DNA from: Acidimicrobiaceae bacterium
Lineage (GTDB): Bacteria > Actinomycetota > Acidimicrobiia > Acidimicrobiales > RAAP-2
Direction of reading: 5' to 3'
Length of the DNA stretch: 36,053 bases
NCBI GenBank assembly: GCA_003152215.1
Contig: PLZP01000079.1
Location: 11,943-47,995 of the forward strand
Below the pieces are notes generated by a model. It ran no database searches. It saw nothing but the letters and a program-made list of their open reading frames with translations, and was not told where the DNA came from. This document shows positions 24,365 to 33,477 of this stretch, in pieces; position 1 is the stretch's first letter; every line of letters begins with the position of its first letter. Both the position numbers and the translations under genes were made by a program.

Positions 24365-25381
24365 TCACGGGTTCGCCGAGTCGTAGAGTCCCCAACCCTT
24401 GGCGATCAGCGACAGTGACGTGAGGCGTGCCTCGAGGGAATGGACGCGGGTGGAGAGCATCAGTTCGTCCGCTTCCGTACGACGCTGCAGCGCACGCAGT
24501 CCCTCGATCACCGTCTCAGCGTCGCCGATGAGATGGGTGGCCAGTGCGGCGCGCGCGAGGTCGGACTCCTCTGGTGAGAAGGTGTTGGCCTCGGCCTCCT
24601 CGGGGGAAGGAAGTCGTCCGAGTCGACCCGTGCGCATTTGGACGATGCTCATCGCCGACGAGCCAGAAAGCCACAGAGCCTCGTCGATTGTCGGCGCGCA
24701 GATCGTCGAAACGGCGACCATCACGTGTGGTGCACTCAGGAGTATCGACGCGCGAAAGTTCGCGCGGTATATCTCGAGCGCTACGTCGACCAATTTCGGC
24801 GCGAAGTGGTACGCGAAGGAAAAGGGAAGCCCGAGTAGACCGGCCAACTGTGCACTGAACGTCGAGGAGCCGAGCAGCCAGACCTCGGGTAGGTAGCCGT
24901 TGCCCGGGTTCGCCGCGGGATGGCCCACCGGACCCTCGAGCGGTAAGAGGTAGTTAATTAGTTCGACCACCTCATCGGGGAAGTGGTCCGCGCCGAGATC
25001 CGGCGAACGACGCAGCGCTCGCGCCGTGATGTGGTCGGTTCCCGGCGCGCGACCGAGCCCGAGATCGATTCGACCATGGTGCAGCGCTTCGAGCGTGGCG
25101 TACTGCTCAGCAATGACGAGCGGCGCATGATTGGGCAACATGACGCCACCGGCACCAACGCGAATCCGGGACGTGGCCGCCGCAAGGTGAGCAATGAGGA
25201 CCGCGGGCGCGGAGCTCGCCACGGCGGGCATACCGTGATGCTCGGCGACCCACAGTCGCTTGTAGCCAAGTCGCTCGGCGACAATGGCGGTCTGTGTCGT
25301 TTCGGCCAGCGCTTGCGCGGGGTTCGAACCAGTCGCGACGGTTGCAAGGTCGAGGACGGAGAGAGGAATCATGAGCCCCAT
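24365..25381 (-). CDS. LLM class flavin-dependent oxidoreductase
   Basis: A 338-residue luciferase-like monooxygenase-fold protein. It starts with [13 protein letters not shown] (6-18) and contains [11 protein letters not shown] (42-52), [34 protein letters not shown] and the late [12 protein letters not shown] segment. These are diagnostic of the MsnO8/YhbW-like 'alkanal monooxygenase-like' group of LLM proteins, which use reduced FMN (or possibly F420). The substrate is unknown. ATG 25381 and ATG 25372 are both possible starts; the second places the conserved IPLSVLDL right after the Met. No cofactor-providing reductase gene is nearby and there is no obvious link to the surrounding envelope genes. 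Confidence 0.85.
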   Translation of the reverse strand: MGLMIPLSVLDLATVATGSNPAQALAETTQTAIVAERLGYKRLWVAEHHGMPAVASSAPAVLIAHLAAATSRIRVGAGGVMLPNHAPLVIAEQYATLEALHHGRIDLGLGRAPGTDHITARALRRSPDLGADHFPDEVVELINYLLPLEGPVGHPAANPGNGYLPEVWLLGSSTFSAQLAGLLGLPFSFAYHFAPKLVDVALEIYRANFRASILLSAPHVMVAVSTICAPTIDEALWLSGSSAMSIVQMRTGRLGRLPSPEEAEANTFSPEESDLARAALATHLIGDAETVIEGLRALQRRTEADELMLSTRVHSLEARLTSLSLIAKGWGLYDSANP

Positions 25382-25450
25382 ATCTTAAAGGCTGTGTTTA
25401 TTTATCGAGTGTGACGCGCCGCGACTGGCACCAGATCGCCTCGTCCGGAT

Positions 25451-26401
25451 TCACTCGCCGCAGAAACCAATCGCGCCCTTAGTGGCGTCGGCTTTGCCCG
25501 CCGGAAAGAAGGACCGCACCAACTGCCACAACGCGCATGAATGATCGTCGAGTTGGATGCTCTTGGATTTCGCAACGATGGTGATCACCCCCGGACATTC
25601 GTCGGCGCTCGCGTGCCACACCACCGTCTTGCTGCTTGACGACGCGACTGAGATCGTAAGAAGTTGCACGTCCTCCATGCACCCACCTCCGCTCGCGTCC
25701 TTCAACTTCGAAATGTCGAGACGAAGCGCGACCGCTTGGGAGTGCGACAGTGCGACGGTGAACGGATCACTCGAACCGCGCGGCAGTGAATCGTCGCCGT
25801 AGCCGGTGACCGAGACGACGCCATTCGTCGGCATCTTCACGATGACAACGGGCAGCCAATAGACCTGGAGGTCCATTCGAAGTTCCTGTTGGCCGTCGCT
25901 CGCGAGCGTGGTTTGATAGACGAGACCGCAATACGTGACGTGTCGACTGACGCAGCGCAACGTGACGCCGATGTTGTACGTCGGATACGCATTGGGCGCC
26001 GATCCCGAACCCGTCTCGTTGACCGCTTCGCCCTTTCGTAAGTGAGCGCGCACGAAGGCGTCGACATTGACGGACGAGGGCAGCAGATACTCTCGTGCAA
26101 CATCACGAAGTCCTTCGCCCGAAGGCCCTTCACCGTTCTCCGCCAACGGCGTTGGTAAGTGGTGGACGATTCTCGCCCCTGGCGGGACCGGCTGTTGATC
26201 TAGACGTTGTATCGCGTAGGCCTTACCGGCGGCGATGGTTCTCGATGAAAGTGTCGTTGTCGTGACTGGCAGTGTTGTCGACGTCGATCCGGCAAAGGCA
26301 TTCGGCGTCGCCACTGCGATCACTGCGAGCAACGTGATCGCCGCAACCAAGGGCGAACCCTTCCTTCGTCCCAATCTCACGACTATGCGTCCGATGTTCA
26401 T
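25451..26401 (-). CDS. Secreted protein of unknown function, paralogue 2 of a tandem pair
   Basis: A 316-residue exported protein: signal peptide to about AFA (residue 37), a Thr-rich linker (39-50), then a domain shared along its whole length with the gene immediately upstream. Shared landmarks are AAGKAYAIQ, QPVPPGA, HLRKGEAV, CVSRHVTYCGL, VKMPTNGVVSVTG, GCMEDV, ECPG, LDDHSCALW and the final FCG. The regular set of cysteines suggests a disulfide-stabilised extracellular fold. I do not recognise a known family. It starts 26 bases after the stop of its paralogue, so the two form one transcript. Confidence 0.7.
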   Translation of the reverse strand: MNIGRIVVRLGRRKGSPLVAAITLLAVIAVATPNAFAGSTSTTLPVTTTTLSSRTIAAGKAYAIQRLDQQPVPPGARIVHHLPTPLAENGEGPSGEGLRDVAREYLLPSSVNVDAFVRAHLRKGEAVNETGSGSAPNAYPTYNIGVTLRCVSRHVTYCGLVYQTTLASDGQQELRMDLQVYWLPVVIVKMPTNGVVSVTGYGDDSLPRGSSDPFTVALSHSQAVALRLDISKLKDASGGGCMEDVQLLTISVASSSSKTVVWHASADECPGVITIVAKSKSIQLDDHSCALWQLVRSFFPAGKADATKGAIGFCGE

Positions 26402-26427
26402 CTCAACACGTCATTCGAGCGACATAC

Positions 26428-27333
26428 CTAGTCACCGCAGGACTTCGTCTCACTCTTCGTGGCGTCGGCCTCCCCGACGGGAAAGAACGTGGATACGAGT
26501 CGCCACAACGCACAGGAATGGTCGTCGAGCGCGACGTGCGTGCCCTTGGCAGCAATAGACAGCGCGCCGGGACAGTTGTCGCCTACTGCACTCCACGTGA
26601 CTGCGTTCGTGGTGGGCGTGGTGATCGAGATTTTGAGAAGTACGACGTCTTCCATGCAGATACCTTCGCCAGACTCCTTCAACGACGCGATGGCTCTCGA
26701 CAACTTCAACGCCTGTTGGCTGGTCAAGACCACGCTGACGGGATCACTCGATCCGAAGGCTGCCGAAGCCTTGTCGAAGCCCGTCACGGTGACGACGCCG
26801 GCGGTGGGCATCTTCACCGTGACAATGGGCACCCAATCGATTTGCAGGGCGATTCGAAGTTCTTCTCGTCCGCTGGGCGTCGTCGTCGTGTCGTACTGAA
26901 GCCCGCAGTACGTCACGTGACGATTCACGCACGGCAACGACACCGAGACGCTGTAGACCGTGCGCTCATTTGGGCCGCTTCCGGTACCGGTGCCCACCAC
27001 TGCTTCACCCTTGCGAAGGTGGCCCAGTACAAATTCATCGATGCCGACTGACGCGGGGATGATGTACCCGCGAGAGATGATTTGGTTGCCGACGAGGAAC
27101 GCTTCTTGACTCTGTATCGCGAGGGGCGTAGAAAAGTGGCTCACCGGCGTCGCCCCCGAAGGTACCGGTTGCTCGCTGAGGAGGTGAATGGCGTAGGCCC
27201 TACCGGCCGCAACGGTGGCGGGTGACAATGTCGTCGTGGTCGTGCCCGCGAACGCGCTCGGCATCGCAAGACCGACGGCGGCACTGAAGAGCGCGACAGT
27301 CAAAGTGCCCAGTGTGCGCGATCTCTTCTCCAT
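26428..27333 (-). CDS. Secreted protein of unknown function, paralogue 1 of a tandem pair
   Basis: A 301-residue exported protein with a signal peptide ending near AFA (residue 29) and a short Thr run. Its mature domain contains AAGRAYAIH, QPVPSGA, HLRKGEAV, CVNRHVTYCGLQYDTT, VKMPTAGVVTVTG, ICMEDVVLL, NCPGAL, LDDHSCALWRLVSTFFPVG and a terminal SCGD. The same landmarks occur in the same order in the next gene, which shows a tandem duplication followed by clear divergence. AAGTAGG precedes the ATG. It is transcribed divergently from the PMM-GH130-pentose phosphate operon; a 234-base region between them holds both promoters. Function unknown. Confidence 0.7.
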   Translation of the reverse strand: MEKRSRTLGTLTVALFSAAVGLAMPSAFAGTTTTTLSPATVAAGRAYAIHLLSEQPVPSGATPVSHFSTPLAIQSQEAFLVGNQIISRGYIIPASVGIDEFVLGHLRKGEAVVGTGTGSGPNERTVYSVSVSLPCVNRHVTYCGLQYDTTTTPSGREELRIALQIDWVPIVTVKMPTAGVVTVTGFDKASAAFGSSDPVSVVLTSQQALKLSRAIASLKESGEGICMEDVVLLKISITTPTTNAVTWSAVGDNCPGALSIAAKGTHVALDDHSCALWRLVSTFFPVGEADATKSETKSCGD

Positions 27334-27421
27334 ACCTACTTCTGTCCGCTCGAAGCCCGTTGTTGCAGTCCACCACGGATCTCGGCTCTTTCTTGCCGAG
27401 CGCGCTGAGCGGCCGTCCGGG

Positions 27422-27552
27422 CGTTTGAATCACTGGCGAATCTCGCGAATCTTCATTCGATAGGTTCTTGGGCGACGTCGTAATCTCGCGCCCGTAGGGT
27501 GGAACCTGATCGGAGCGCACGAACTACGGTCGTGCGCGACGTTTGAATCACT
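27422..27552 (+). promoter_or_regulatory. Upstream region with a 13-bp direct repeat and a perfect hairpin
   Basis: CGTTTGAATCACT occurs identically at 27422-27434 and 27540-27552, 118 bp apart. Between them GCGCACGA (27515-27522) and TCGTGCGC (27530-27537) form a perfect 8-bp inverted repeat with a 7-base spacer, ending about 20 bases before the AAGGAG ribosome binding site of the first gene of the operon. The layout suggests regulator sites or a leader hairpin controlling the plus-strand carbohydrate operon. No convincing -35/-10 pair was identified. Confidence 0.5.
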
Positions 27553-27567
27553 ACATAAGGAGTAGCC

Positions 27568-28347
27568 GTCAAAAAGTTATTTGTCTTCGACCTTGATGGA
27601 ACCTTGGCCCCCAGCAAATCAGCCCTCGGTTCGGATGTCGCCGCCTTGCTGCACGATCTGCTCGGCATCATGAAGGTGGCCGTCATCTCTGGCGGCGACT
27701 GGAGCCAGTTCCAGAAGCAGTTGCTCGCCAACCTCCCCGACGACGAGCGTCTGAAGGACCTCTTTCTCCTGCCCACGTGCGGCACCCAGTTCTATGAGTA
27801 CGTCGGCCATTGGAACAAGGTCTATTCCGAGGACCTGAGCGCGGACGAGCGCGCGAGGATCATCAAGGCACTGGGTGACGCCTTCGAACAGTCGGGCATC
27901 AAGGTTGAGAAGACCTGGGGACAGGTCATTGAAGACCGCGGCAGTCAGATCACGCTCTCCGCGCTCGGCCAAGAGGCGCCGCTCGTTGAAAAGGAGACGT
28001 GGGACCCCGACTTCGCCAAGCGCACGAAGGTGAGGGCGATCCTCGAGCCATTGCTCCCGGGCTTTGCCATCCATATGGGCGGCACCACGTCGATCGACAT
28101 CACGAAGCCGGGCATCGATAAGGCCTACGGGATCCACAAATTACGCGACCAACTCGGTATTGAAATCTCCGAGATGCTCTTCGCCGGCGACGCCATCTTT
28201 CCCGGCGGCAATGACTACCCCGCCGAGACCGCCGGGGTCGACAGCATCCTCGTTCGCGACCCCTTCGAAACCGCTCGCGTGATTCAGGCGGTCCTCGCCT
28301 GCTTCAACGATGGTTCAGTTCAGATTGTGTCGCCCGGCAAACCGTGA
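27568..28347 (+). CDS. HAD-superfamily hydrolase, eukaryotic-type phosphomannomutase-like, apparent GTC start
   Basis: A HAD protein of about 259 residues. Motif I DLDGT lies at residues 8-12 (D8 nucleophile, D10), motif II in VISGGDW, the lysine region in DITKPGIDKAYGI and motif IV in FAGDAIFPGGNDYPAETAG. The GGND segment matches eukaryotic-type phosphomannomutases. It would interconvert mannose-1- and mannose-6-phosphate or dephosphorylate a sugar phosphate. AAGGAG at 27557-27562 is 5 bases before the triplet GTC at 27568, which opens the reading K-K-L-F-V-F-D-L-D-G-T. No ATG, GTG or TTG exists in frame between the stop at 27556 and TTG 27604, and starting at that TTG would delete motif I. 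Either GTC is used as a start or the base call is wrong (GTG). The gene overlaps the GH130 gene by four bases. Confidence 0.8.
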   Translation, partial: VKKLFVFDLDGTLAPSKSALGSDVAALLHDLLGIMKVAVISGGDWSQFQKQLLANLPDDERLKDLFLLPTCGTQFYEYVGHWNKVYSEDLSADERARIIKALGDAFEQSGIKVEKTWGQVIEDRGSQITLSALGQEAPLVEKETWDPDFAKRTKVRAILEPLLPGFAIHMGGTTSIDITKPGIDKAYGIHKLRDQLGIEISEMLFAGDAIFPGGNDYPAETAGVDSILVRDPFETARVIQAVLACFNDGSVQIVSPGKP

Positions 28348-29444
28348 GCGCCTTCACCATGACGGCGCTCGATCTCGTGATCGAGCCAGAAGTCGGTAAC
28401 GCGAACGAAGTTGAGGGAATCCTCAATCCCGGTGCCGCGCGTGGGCCCGACGGGAACCTCTACCTCTTCCCCCGAATTGTCGCCAAGGGCAACTATTCGC
28501 GTATCGGCATCCTTCGAGTGCTCTTCGACGAACAGGGCGAACCCAACGGCGTCGAACGTGTTGGCATTGCCCTCGAGCCCGAGATGCCGTACGAACTGCG
28601 CCCCGATGGCGGTGGGTGCGAAGACCCTCGCGTCTCCTTCGTTGAACCGTTGAACTGCTACCTCATGACCTACACGGCGTTCTCACCCGAGGGACCCCGC
28701 ATTGCGATCGCGACGTCGAAGGACCTGCTCACCTGGGAGCGTCTCGGGCTTGTGGCGTTCGACCCCTATGAGGGGATTCACTTCGACGGCGTTGACAATA
28801 AGGATGCCTGCATGTTTCCCGTCGCCATCCCCAACCCTGAATTCGAACTAGAGATCGCAATCCTGCATCGACCGCTCTTCCCCGGGACGCTCCCCGAGGA
28901 CACGTTGGCACAGGGCGAGGACCGCAGCGTCGACCTTCATCGCGAAAGCATCTGGATTTCCTATCGGCGACCGGGTCCGATTGGAACTCCGTTACGTATT
29001 GCTGGGCTGTCCGCTCATCACCGCCTGGCGGCACCGGTCTACCCGTGGGAGTCACTCAAAATTGGCAGTGGTGCGCCGCCCGTCATGACCAAACACGGCT
29101 GGCTCTTCATCTACCACGGCGTGGCCGACGTGATCGGCGCGGGCGATGTGGACCAACTCACGTACTCAGCGGGCGTGATGGTGCTGGACCGAGAACGTCC
29201 ACAAGAACTCCTCTATCGTTCGTCGCACCCCGTCCTCACCCCCGACGCCAACCCCAAGGACCCGCGACGGGGCACGCCAGCGAACGTGGTGTTCCCAACC
29301 GGCCTCGACCGTCGCGACGACATTAATCAGCCCAATCGCTTCGACGTCTACTACGGGCTCAACGATTTTCGCATCGGTGTCGCTCGCCTCGACGTGCCCG
29401 ACGTCCTGCCCCACACGGGCGAAGCCGACCCGCCAAAGAACTGA
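28344..29444 (+). CDS. GH130 family glycosidase/phosphorylase (beta-mannoside phosphorylase-like)
   Basis: A 366-residue five-bladed propeller enzyme of glycoside hydrolase family 130. The catalytic aspartate is in GGCEDPRVS (D94). Supporting motifs are NPGAAR (28-33), LFPRIV, the YTAFSPEGPRIAIATSKD segment, HFDGVDNKDACMFP and YHGVAD. Characterised members cleave beta-mannosides, usually by phosphorolysis to mannose-1-phosphate; some are beta-1,2-mannosidases. The GTG start forms a GTGA overlap with the PMM-like gene. That coupling fits a pathway in which released mannose-1-phosphate is converted to mannose-6-phosphate. No signal peptide is present, so it acts in the cytoplasm. Linkage specificity is not resolved. 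Confidence 0.85.
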   Translation: MSAFTMTALDLVIEPEVGNANEVEGILNPGAARGPDGNLYLFPRIVAKGNYSRIGILRVLFDEQGEPNGVERVGIALEPEMPYELRPDGGGCEDPRVSFVEPLNCYLMTYTAFSPEGPRIAIATSKDLLTWERLGLVAFDPYEGIHFDGVDNKDACMFPVAIPNPEFELEIAILHRPLFPGTLPEDTLAQGEDRSVDLHRESIWISYRRPGPIGTPLRIAGLSAHHRLAAPVYPWESLKIGSGAPPVMTKHGWLFIYHGVADVIGAGDVDQLTYSAGVMVLDRERPQELLYRSSHPVLTPDANPKDPRRGTPANVVFPTGLDRRDDINQPNRFDVYYGLNDFRIGVARLDVPDVLPHTGEADPPKN

Positions 29445-29495
29445 AATGATTGAGTTTCGACCCACCAGCACGCCAACGAGACCGCGAGGACGCGC

Positions 29496-31145
29496 ATGAC
29501 CACACTCCCCCTGCGACAGCGTGCCTCGTACCAGGCGCTCGACCGGCACTTCAAGGAAATCGGTGCCACGCACCTGCGCCAGTTCTTCGCCGACGACGAT
29601 GGCCGAGGCGAACGTCTACGTAACAGTGCCGAAGGCATCTACCTCGACTACTCGAAGAATCGAATCACCGACGAGACGCTTCGACTTCTGATTGAACTCG
29701 CCAAGGAGTCCGGACTCGCAGAACGGCGCGACGCAATGTTCGCCGGTGAACACATCAACGTCTCGGAGGATCGCGCGGTCCTTCACGTGGCGCTGCGGAT
29801 GCCGAGGACCAGCTCACTCGTCGTCGACGGCGTCGACGTCGTTGCTGAGGTGCACGCGGTACTCGCGCAAATGTCGCGATTCGCCGATCAGGTGCGATCC
29901 GGAGCGTGGCGAGGCCACACCGGCAAGCCGATCAAAAACATCATCAACATCGGCATCGGAGGTTCGGACCTCGGACCGGTCATGGCCTATGAAGCGTTGC
30001 GTCACTACTCACAACGCGACCTCACGTTCCGCTTCGTCTCAAACGTCGACGCCACCGACCTCGTGGAGGCAGTTCGCGACCTCTCGGCGGAAGAGACACT
30101 CTTCATCATCTCGTCCAAAACCTTTGGCACTCTCGAGACCCTCACCAACGCAACGTCAGCGCGCGCGTGGCTCATCGAACAACTCGGTGATGAGTCGGCG
30201 GTAGCGAAGCACTTCGTTGCGGTCTCCACCAACAAGGAAAAAGTGGCGGCCTTTGGCATCGACACTGACAACATGTTCATCTTCTGGGACTGGGTCGGCG
30301 GCCGCTATTCAATGGAGAGCGCCATTGGACTCTCCACGATGCTGGCAGTGGGACCCGAGCAGTACGAAGAGCTCCTCGCGGGATTCCACGCGATGGACGA
30401 ACACTTCCGGGGCGCCCCCTTCGAAGAGAACCTGCCGGTGCTGCTGGGACTGCTCGCGGTATGGAACCGCGAGTTCCTCGGTTGTCCGAGCGTGGGCGTC
30501 ATGCCCTACGAGCAGTACCTGAAACGCCTGCCGGCGTACCTCCAACAACTCACCATGGAGTCCAACGGAAAGCACGTGACGTTGGACGGCACGGACGTGG
30601 ACTACGACACCGGCGCCGTCTATTGGGGAGAGCCGGGCACGAACGGCCAGCACAGCTTCTATCAACTCATCCACCAAGGAACGACGATCATCCCCGTCGA
30701 CCTCATTGGTTTTGCGAAGGGTCTCAATCCCCTCGGCGAACACCACGACATACTTTCGTCCAACGTGTTCGCCCAGGCGGAGGCGCTCGCCTTCGGCAAG
30801 ACAGCCGACGAAGTTCGCGCCGAGGGGACGCCCGAGCACGTCGTCCCTCACCGGGTCATGAAAGGTAACCGCCCGACCAACGTGCTGCTCGCTGAAGTAC
30901 TCACCCCTCGCCTCTTCGGTTCACTCATCGCGCTGTACGAGCACTCGGTCTTCACGCAGGGCACGGTCTGGGGCATCGACTCATTCGACCAGTGGGGAGT
31001 GGAACTCGGCAAGGTGCTCGCGGTGGCCATCATTCCGGAACTCGAATCGGAGAGCGAGCCGACGCTCGCGCACGATTCGTCCACCAACGCACTGATATCG
31101 CTGTATCGCCGACTGAAGAAGAAAGAGGACTCCCATGGCAACTGA
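29496..31145 (+). CDS. pgi: Glucose-6-phosphate isomerase
   Basis: A 549-residue full-length phosphoglucose isomerase. GIGGSDLGP (153-161) binds the phosphate together with the [10 protein letters not shown] segment. MESNGKHV and [13 protein letters not shown] supply the catalytic Glu and His regions, and WGVELGK near the C-terminus holds the catalytic Lys. It interconverts glucose-6-phosphate and fructose-6-phosphate, linking the mannoside and hexose input to the oxidative pentose phosphate genes that follow. It starts 51 bases after the GH130 gene and its end overlaps the gnd start by 11 bases. Confidence 0.96.
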   Translation: MTTLPLRQRASYQALDRHFKEIGATHLRQFFADDDGRGERLRNSAEGIYLDYSKNRITDETLRLLIELAKESGLAERRDAMFAGEHINVSEDRAVLHVALRMPRTSSLVVDGVDVVAEVHAVLAQMSRFADQVRSGAWRGHTGKPIKNIINIGIGGSDLGPVMAYEALRHYSQRDLTFRFVSNVDATDLVEAVRDLSAEETLFIISSKTFGTLETLTNATSARAWLIEQLGDESAVAKHFVAVSTNKEKVAAFGIDTDNMFIFWDWVGGRYSMESAIGLSTMLAVGPEQYEELLAGFHAMDEHFRGAPFEENLPVLLGLLAVWNREFLGCPSVGVMPYEQYLKRLPAYLQQLTMESNGKHVTLDGTDVDYDTGAVYWGEPGTNGQHSFYQLIHQGTTIIPVDLIGFAKGLNPLGEHHDILSSNVFAQAEALAFGKTADEVRAEGTPEHVVPHRVMKGNRPTNVLLAEVLTPRLFGSLIALYEHSVFTQGTVWGIDSFDQWGVELGKVLAVAIIPELESESEPTLAHDSSTNALISLYRRLKKKEDSHGN

Positions 31146-32166
31146 TCATCCGATGCAACTGGGGATGGTGGGACTTGGGCGAATGGGCGCGAACCTCGTC
31201 GCACGTCTCGTGCGCGACGGCCACACGTGCGTCGTCTACGACGTGAACGAGGCAGCGGTCACCCGACTGGCTGGCGACAACGTCGTGGCCGCGTCGTCAC
31301 TGGAAGACCTGGTCACGAAGCTCGACGAACCTCGCGCGGTGTGGCTCATGCTGCCCGCCGCGATCACGCACGACACCTTGAGCGAACTGACGCAATACCT
31401 CAGTCACGATGACGTCGTCATTGATGGTGGGAACTCGTTCTACCGTGACGACATCACACGGGCGAAGGAACTCGAAGCCAGCAGCGTCCACTATGTCGAC
31501 TGCGGCACGAGTGGCGGCGTATGGGGTCTCGACCGTGGCTACAGCCTCATGATCGGCGGCGAGGACGACGTCGTCGCACGCCTTGACCCAATCTTTAAGA
31601 CCATCGCTCCCGGCGACGACGGCACCGAAGCGACGCCCGGTCGCACCAAGGCGAACGGGACGGCGCAACTCGGCTACCTGCACTGCGGGCCTGTTGGGGC
31701 GGGCCACTTCGTCAAGATGGTGCACAACGGCATCGAATACGGCATGATGGCGGCAGTCGCCGAGGGACTCAGCATCCTCGCCCACGCCAACGTTGGCAAC
31801 GTCGCCGTCGAAGCAGACGCCGAGACCACGCCGCTGCGCGAACCCGAGTACTACCAGTACGACTTCGACCTTCCGGAGATCGCCGAGGTGTGGCGACACG
31901 GTTCTGTTGTCAGTTCCTGGCTCGTTGATCTCACCGCCGACGCGCTGGCGCGTTCACCTCAACTCGCTGAGTACAGCGGTCGCGTGTCCGATTCCGGCGA
32001 GGGCCGCTGGACCATTGACGCCGCCATTGATGAGTCGGTGCCAGCACCCGTCATTAGCGCCGCGCTCTGGCAGCGCTTCGAGTCGCGTAATCAAGGTGAG
32101 TTCACCGCGAAGGTGCTCTCGGCGATGCGTGCCGAGTTCGGCGGGCACGTCGAGAAAAAGTCGTAG
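31135..32166 (+). CDS. gnd: 6-phosphogluconate dehydrogenase, decarboxylating, short NAD-type
   Basis: A 343-residue enzyme of the short 6-phosphogluconate dehydrogenase branch (the classical NADP enzymes have about 470 residues). The nucleotide-binding GLGRMG is at 13-18, and an aspartate at the end of the second strand (D36, in VVYDVNEA) points to NAD rather than NADP. Substrate motifs are [10 protein letters not shown] (122-131) and [18 protein letters not shown] with K194 and N198 in catalytic positions. It converts 6-phosphogluconate to ribulose-5-phosphate and CO2. ATG 31135 overlaps pgi by 11 bases; an AAAGAGGA-like site precedes it. Confidence 0.93.
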   Translation: MATDHPMQLGMVGLGRMGANLVARLVRDGHTCVVYDVNEAAVTRLAGDNVVAASSLEDLVTKLDEPRAVWLMLPAAITHDTLSELTQYLSHDDVVIDGGNSFYRDDITRAKELEASSVHYVDCGTSGGVWGLDRGYSLMIGGEDDVVARLDPIFKTIAPGDDGTEATPGRTKANGTAQLGYLHCGPVGAGHFVKMVHNGIEYGMMAAVAEGLSILAHANVGNVAVEADAETTPLREPEYYQYDFDLPEIAEVWRHGSVVSSWLVDLTADALARSPQLAEYSGRVSDSGEGRWTIDAAIDESVPAPVISAALWQRFESRNQGEFTAKVLSAMRAEFGGHVEKKS

Positions 32167-32167
32167 C

Positions 32168-32830
32168 GTGCACCACCTGCTGCAGCGCTTCGACGACGAC
32201 ACGTCGCTGGCCGACGCCGCCGCGTCGTACGTGGCGCAGCGCGCGCGTGACTGCGTGCAGGCAAAGGGCGAGTTCATCTTCGCCTTCAGCGGTGGTACGA
32301 CGCCGTGGGCCATGTTCGAACGTCTCGCCACGTTGGACGTCCCGTGGGAGCAGGTCACGATCTTCCAAGTCGACGAGCGCATTGCGCCCGAGGGTGACGC
32401 CACGCGGAATCTGACGAATCTCCAGGCGAGTCTTGGCACACGCTCCGCGACGATTAGGGCGATGCCGGTGAATGACGACGACCTCGGGGTCGCCGCTGAC
32501 CGCTACGCAGCGCTCATCCCCGAACGATTCGACATTGTGCACCTGGGACTTGGTCCCGACGGCCACACCGCGTCGCTCATTCCCGGTGATCCGGTCCTGG
32601 CGGTCGTCGATCGACTCGTGTCGCTCACGGGCGTCTACCACGACGAGCGTCGTATGACGCTGACGTATCCCGCCCTCGCGCGCGCGAACCAATTGCTGTG
32701 GTTGATCGCCGGCACCGAAAAGAGAAGGCCGCTCGCGCAGTTATTGGCGGGCGATGAATCCATTCCCGCTGGTCGTGTCGTCGCGGCGAGTTCACTCGTC
32801 ATGGCCGACGCCGCCGCCTCGCCATCATGA
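32168..32830 (+). CDS. pgl: 6-phosphogluconolactonase
   Basis: A 220-residue member of the NagB-like lactonase family. FAFSGGTTP (38-46), QVDER (67-71) and HLGLGPDGHTASLIPG (125-140) are the usual phosphate-binding and catalytic segments, with the histidine of DGHTAS as the catalytic base. It hydrolyses 6-phosphogluconolactone made by Zwf. The GTG at 32168 is the only sensible start: it lies one base after the gnd stop, and the conserved domain begins at once. The gene ends in an ATGA overlap with rpiA. Confidence 0.92.
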   Translation: MHHLLQRFDDDTSLADAAASYVAQRARDCVQAKGEFIFAFSGGTTPWAMFERLATLDVPWEQVTIFQVDERIAPEGDATRNLTNLQASLGTRSATIRAMPVNDDDLGVAADRYAALIPERFDIVHLGLGPDGHTASLIPGDPVLAVVDRLVSLTGVYHDERRMTLTYPALARANQLLWLIAGTEKRRPLAQLLAGDESIPAGRVVAASSLVMADAAASPS

Positions 32831-33477
32831 GTGTCGACGACGAGAAGCGCGCGGCGGCCGAGGGCGCCGCGCAGTTCGTCGAGAGTGGCATGCGTGTTGG
32901 TCTCGGCTCCGGCACCACGGTGGCGTTCCTCCTGGAGGCGCTCGGTCGGATCAAGCCCGACGCCAGGTTCGTGGCGACGTCGCCGGCGACCGAAGCCGTG
33001 GCCCGGCAACTGGGTCTGCGAATCGAGTCGTTCGACGAGATCGACACACTCGACCTCGCCATTGACGGCGCAGATCAAATCGCACCCGACGGGTGGCTGT
33101 TGAAGGGTCGCGGCGGTGCCCACCTCCGCGAGAAGATCGTGGCCGGGGCCGCGCGACGCTTCGTGGTCATCGCGGACTCCACGAAGCCGGTTGCATCACT
33201 ACAGGCACCCGTGCCACTGGAGCTGAATGCGTTCGGACTCGCTTCCACGCTGAGGCACCTCGAACCAACTCGGGTGCGCGACGCGCCCCGCAGTCCTGAC
33301 GGCGGCGTCATTGCCGACTTCCTCGGCGAGTTCAAGGACCCGATGGAATTCGCGCGTCGACTCTCGTCGACGCCGGGCGTCGTGGCCCACGGACTCTTCG
33401 CACCATCGCTCGTGACTGAGATCATTGTGGCCACTGGTAAAACGGTGTCCAGATCAGTACCCGGAGGAAGCCGATGA
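32827..33477 (+). CDS. rpiA: Ribose-5-phosphate isomerase A
   Basis: A 216-residue RpiA with GLGSGTT (25-31), DLAIDGADQ (76-84) and LKGRGGAHLREKI (92-104), where K93 and E102 match the lysine and catalytic glutamate of characterised enzymes. It converts ribulose-5-phosphate to ribose-5-phosphate. ATGA overlaps at both ends (32827-32830 with pgl and 33474-33477 with zwf) show tight coupling. Confidence 0.94.
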   Translation: MSVDDEKRAAAEGAAQFVESGMRVGLGSGTTVAFLLEALGRIKPDARFVATSPATEAVARQLGLRIESFDEIDTLDLAIDGADQIAPDGWLLKGRGGAHLREKIVAGAARRFVVIADSTKPVASLQAPVPLELNAFGLASTLRHLEPTRVRDAPRSPDGGVIADFLGEFKDPMEFARRLSSTPGVVAHGLFAPSLVTEIIVATGKTVSRSVPGGSR

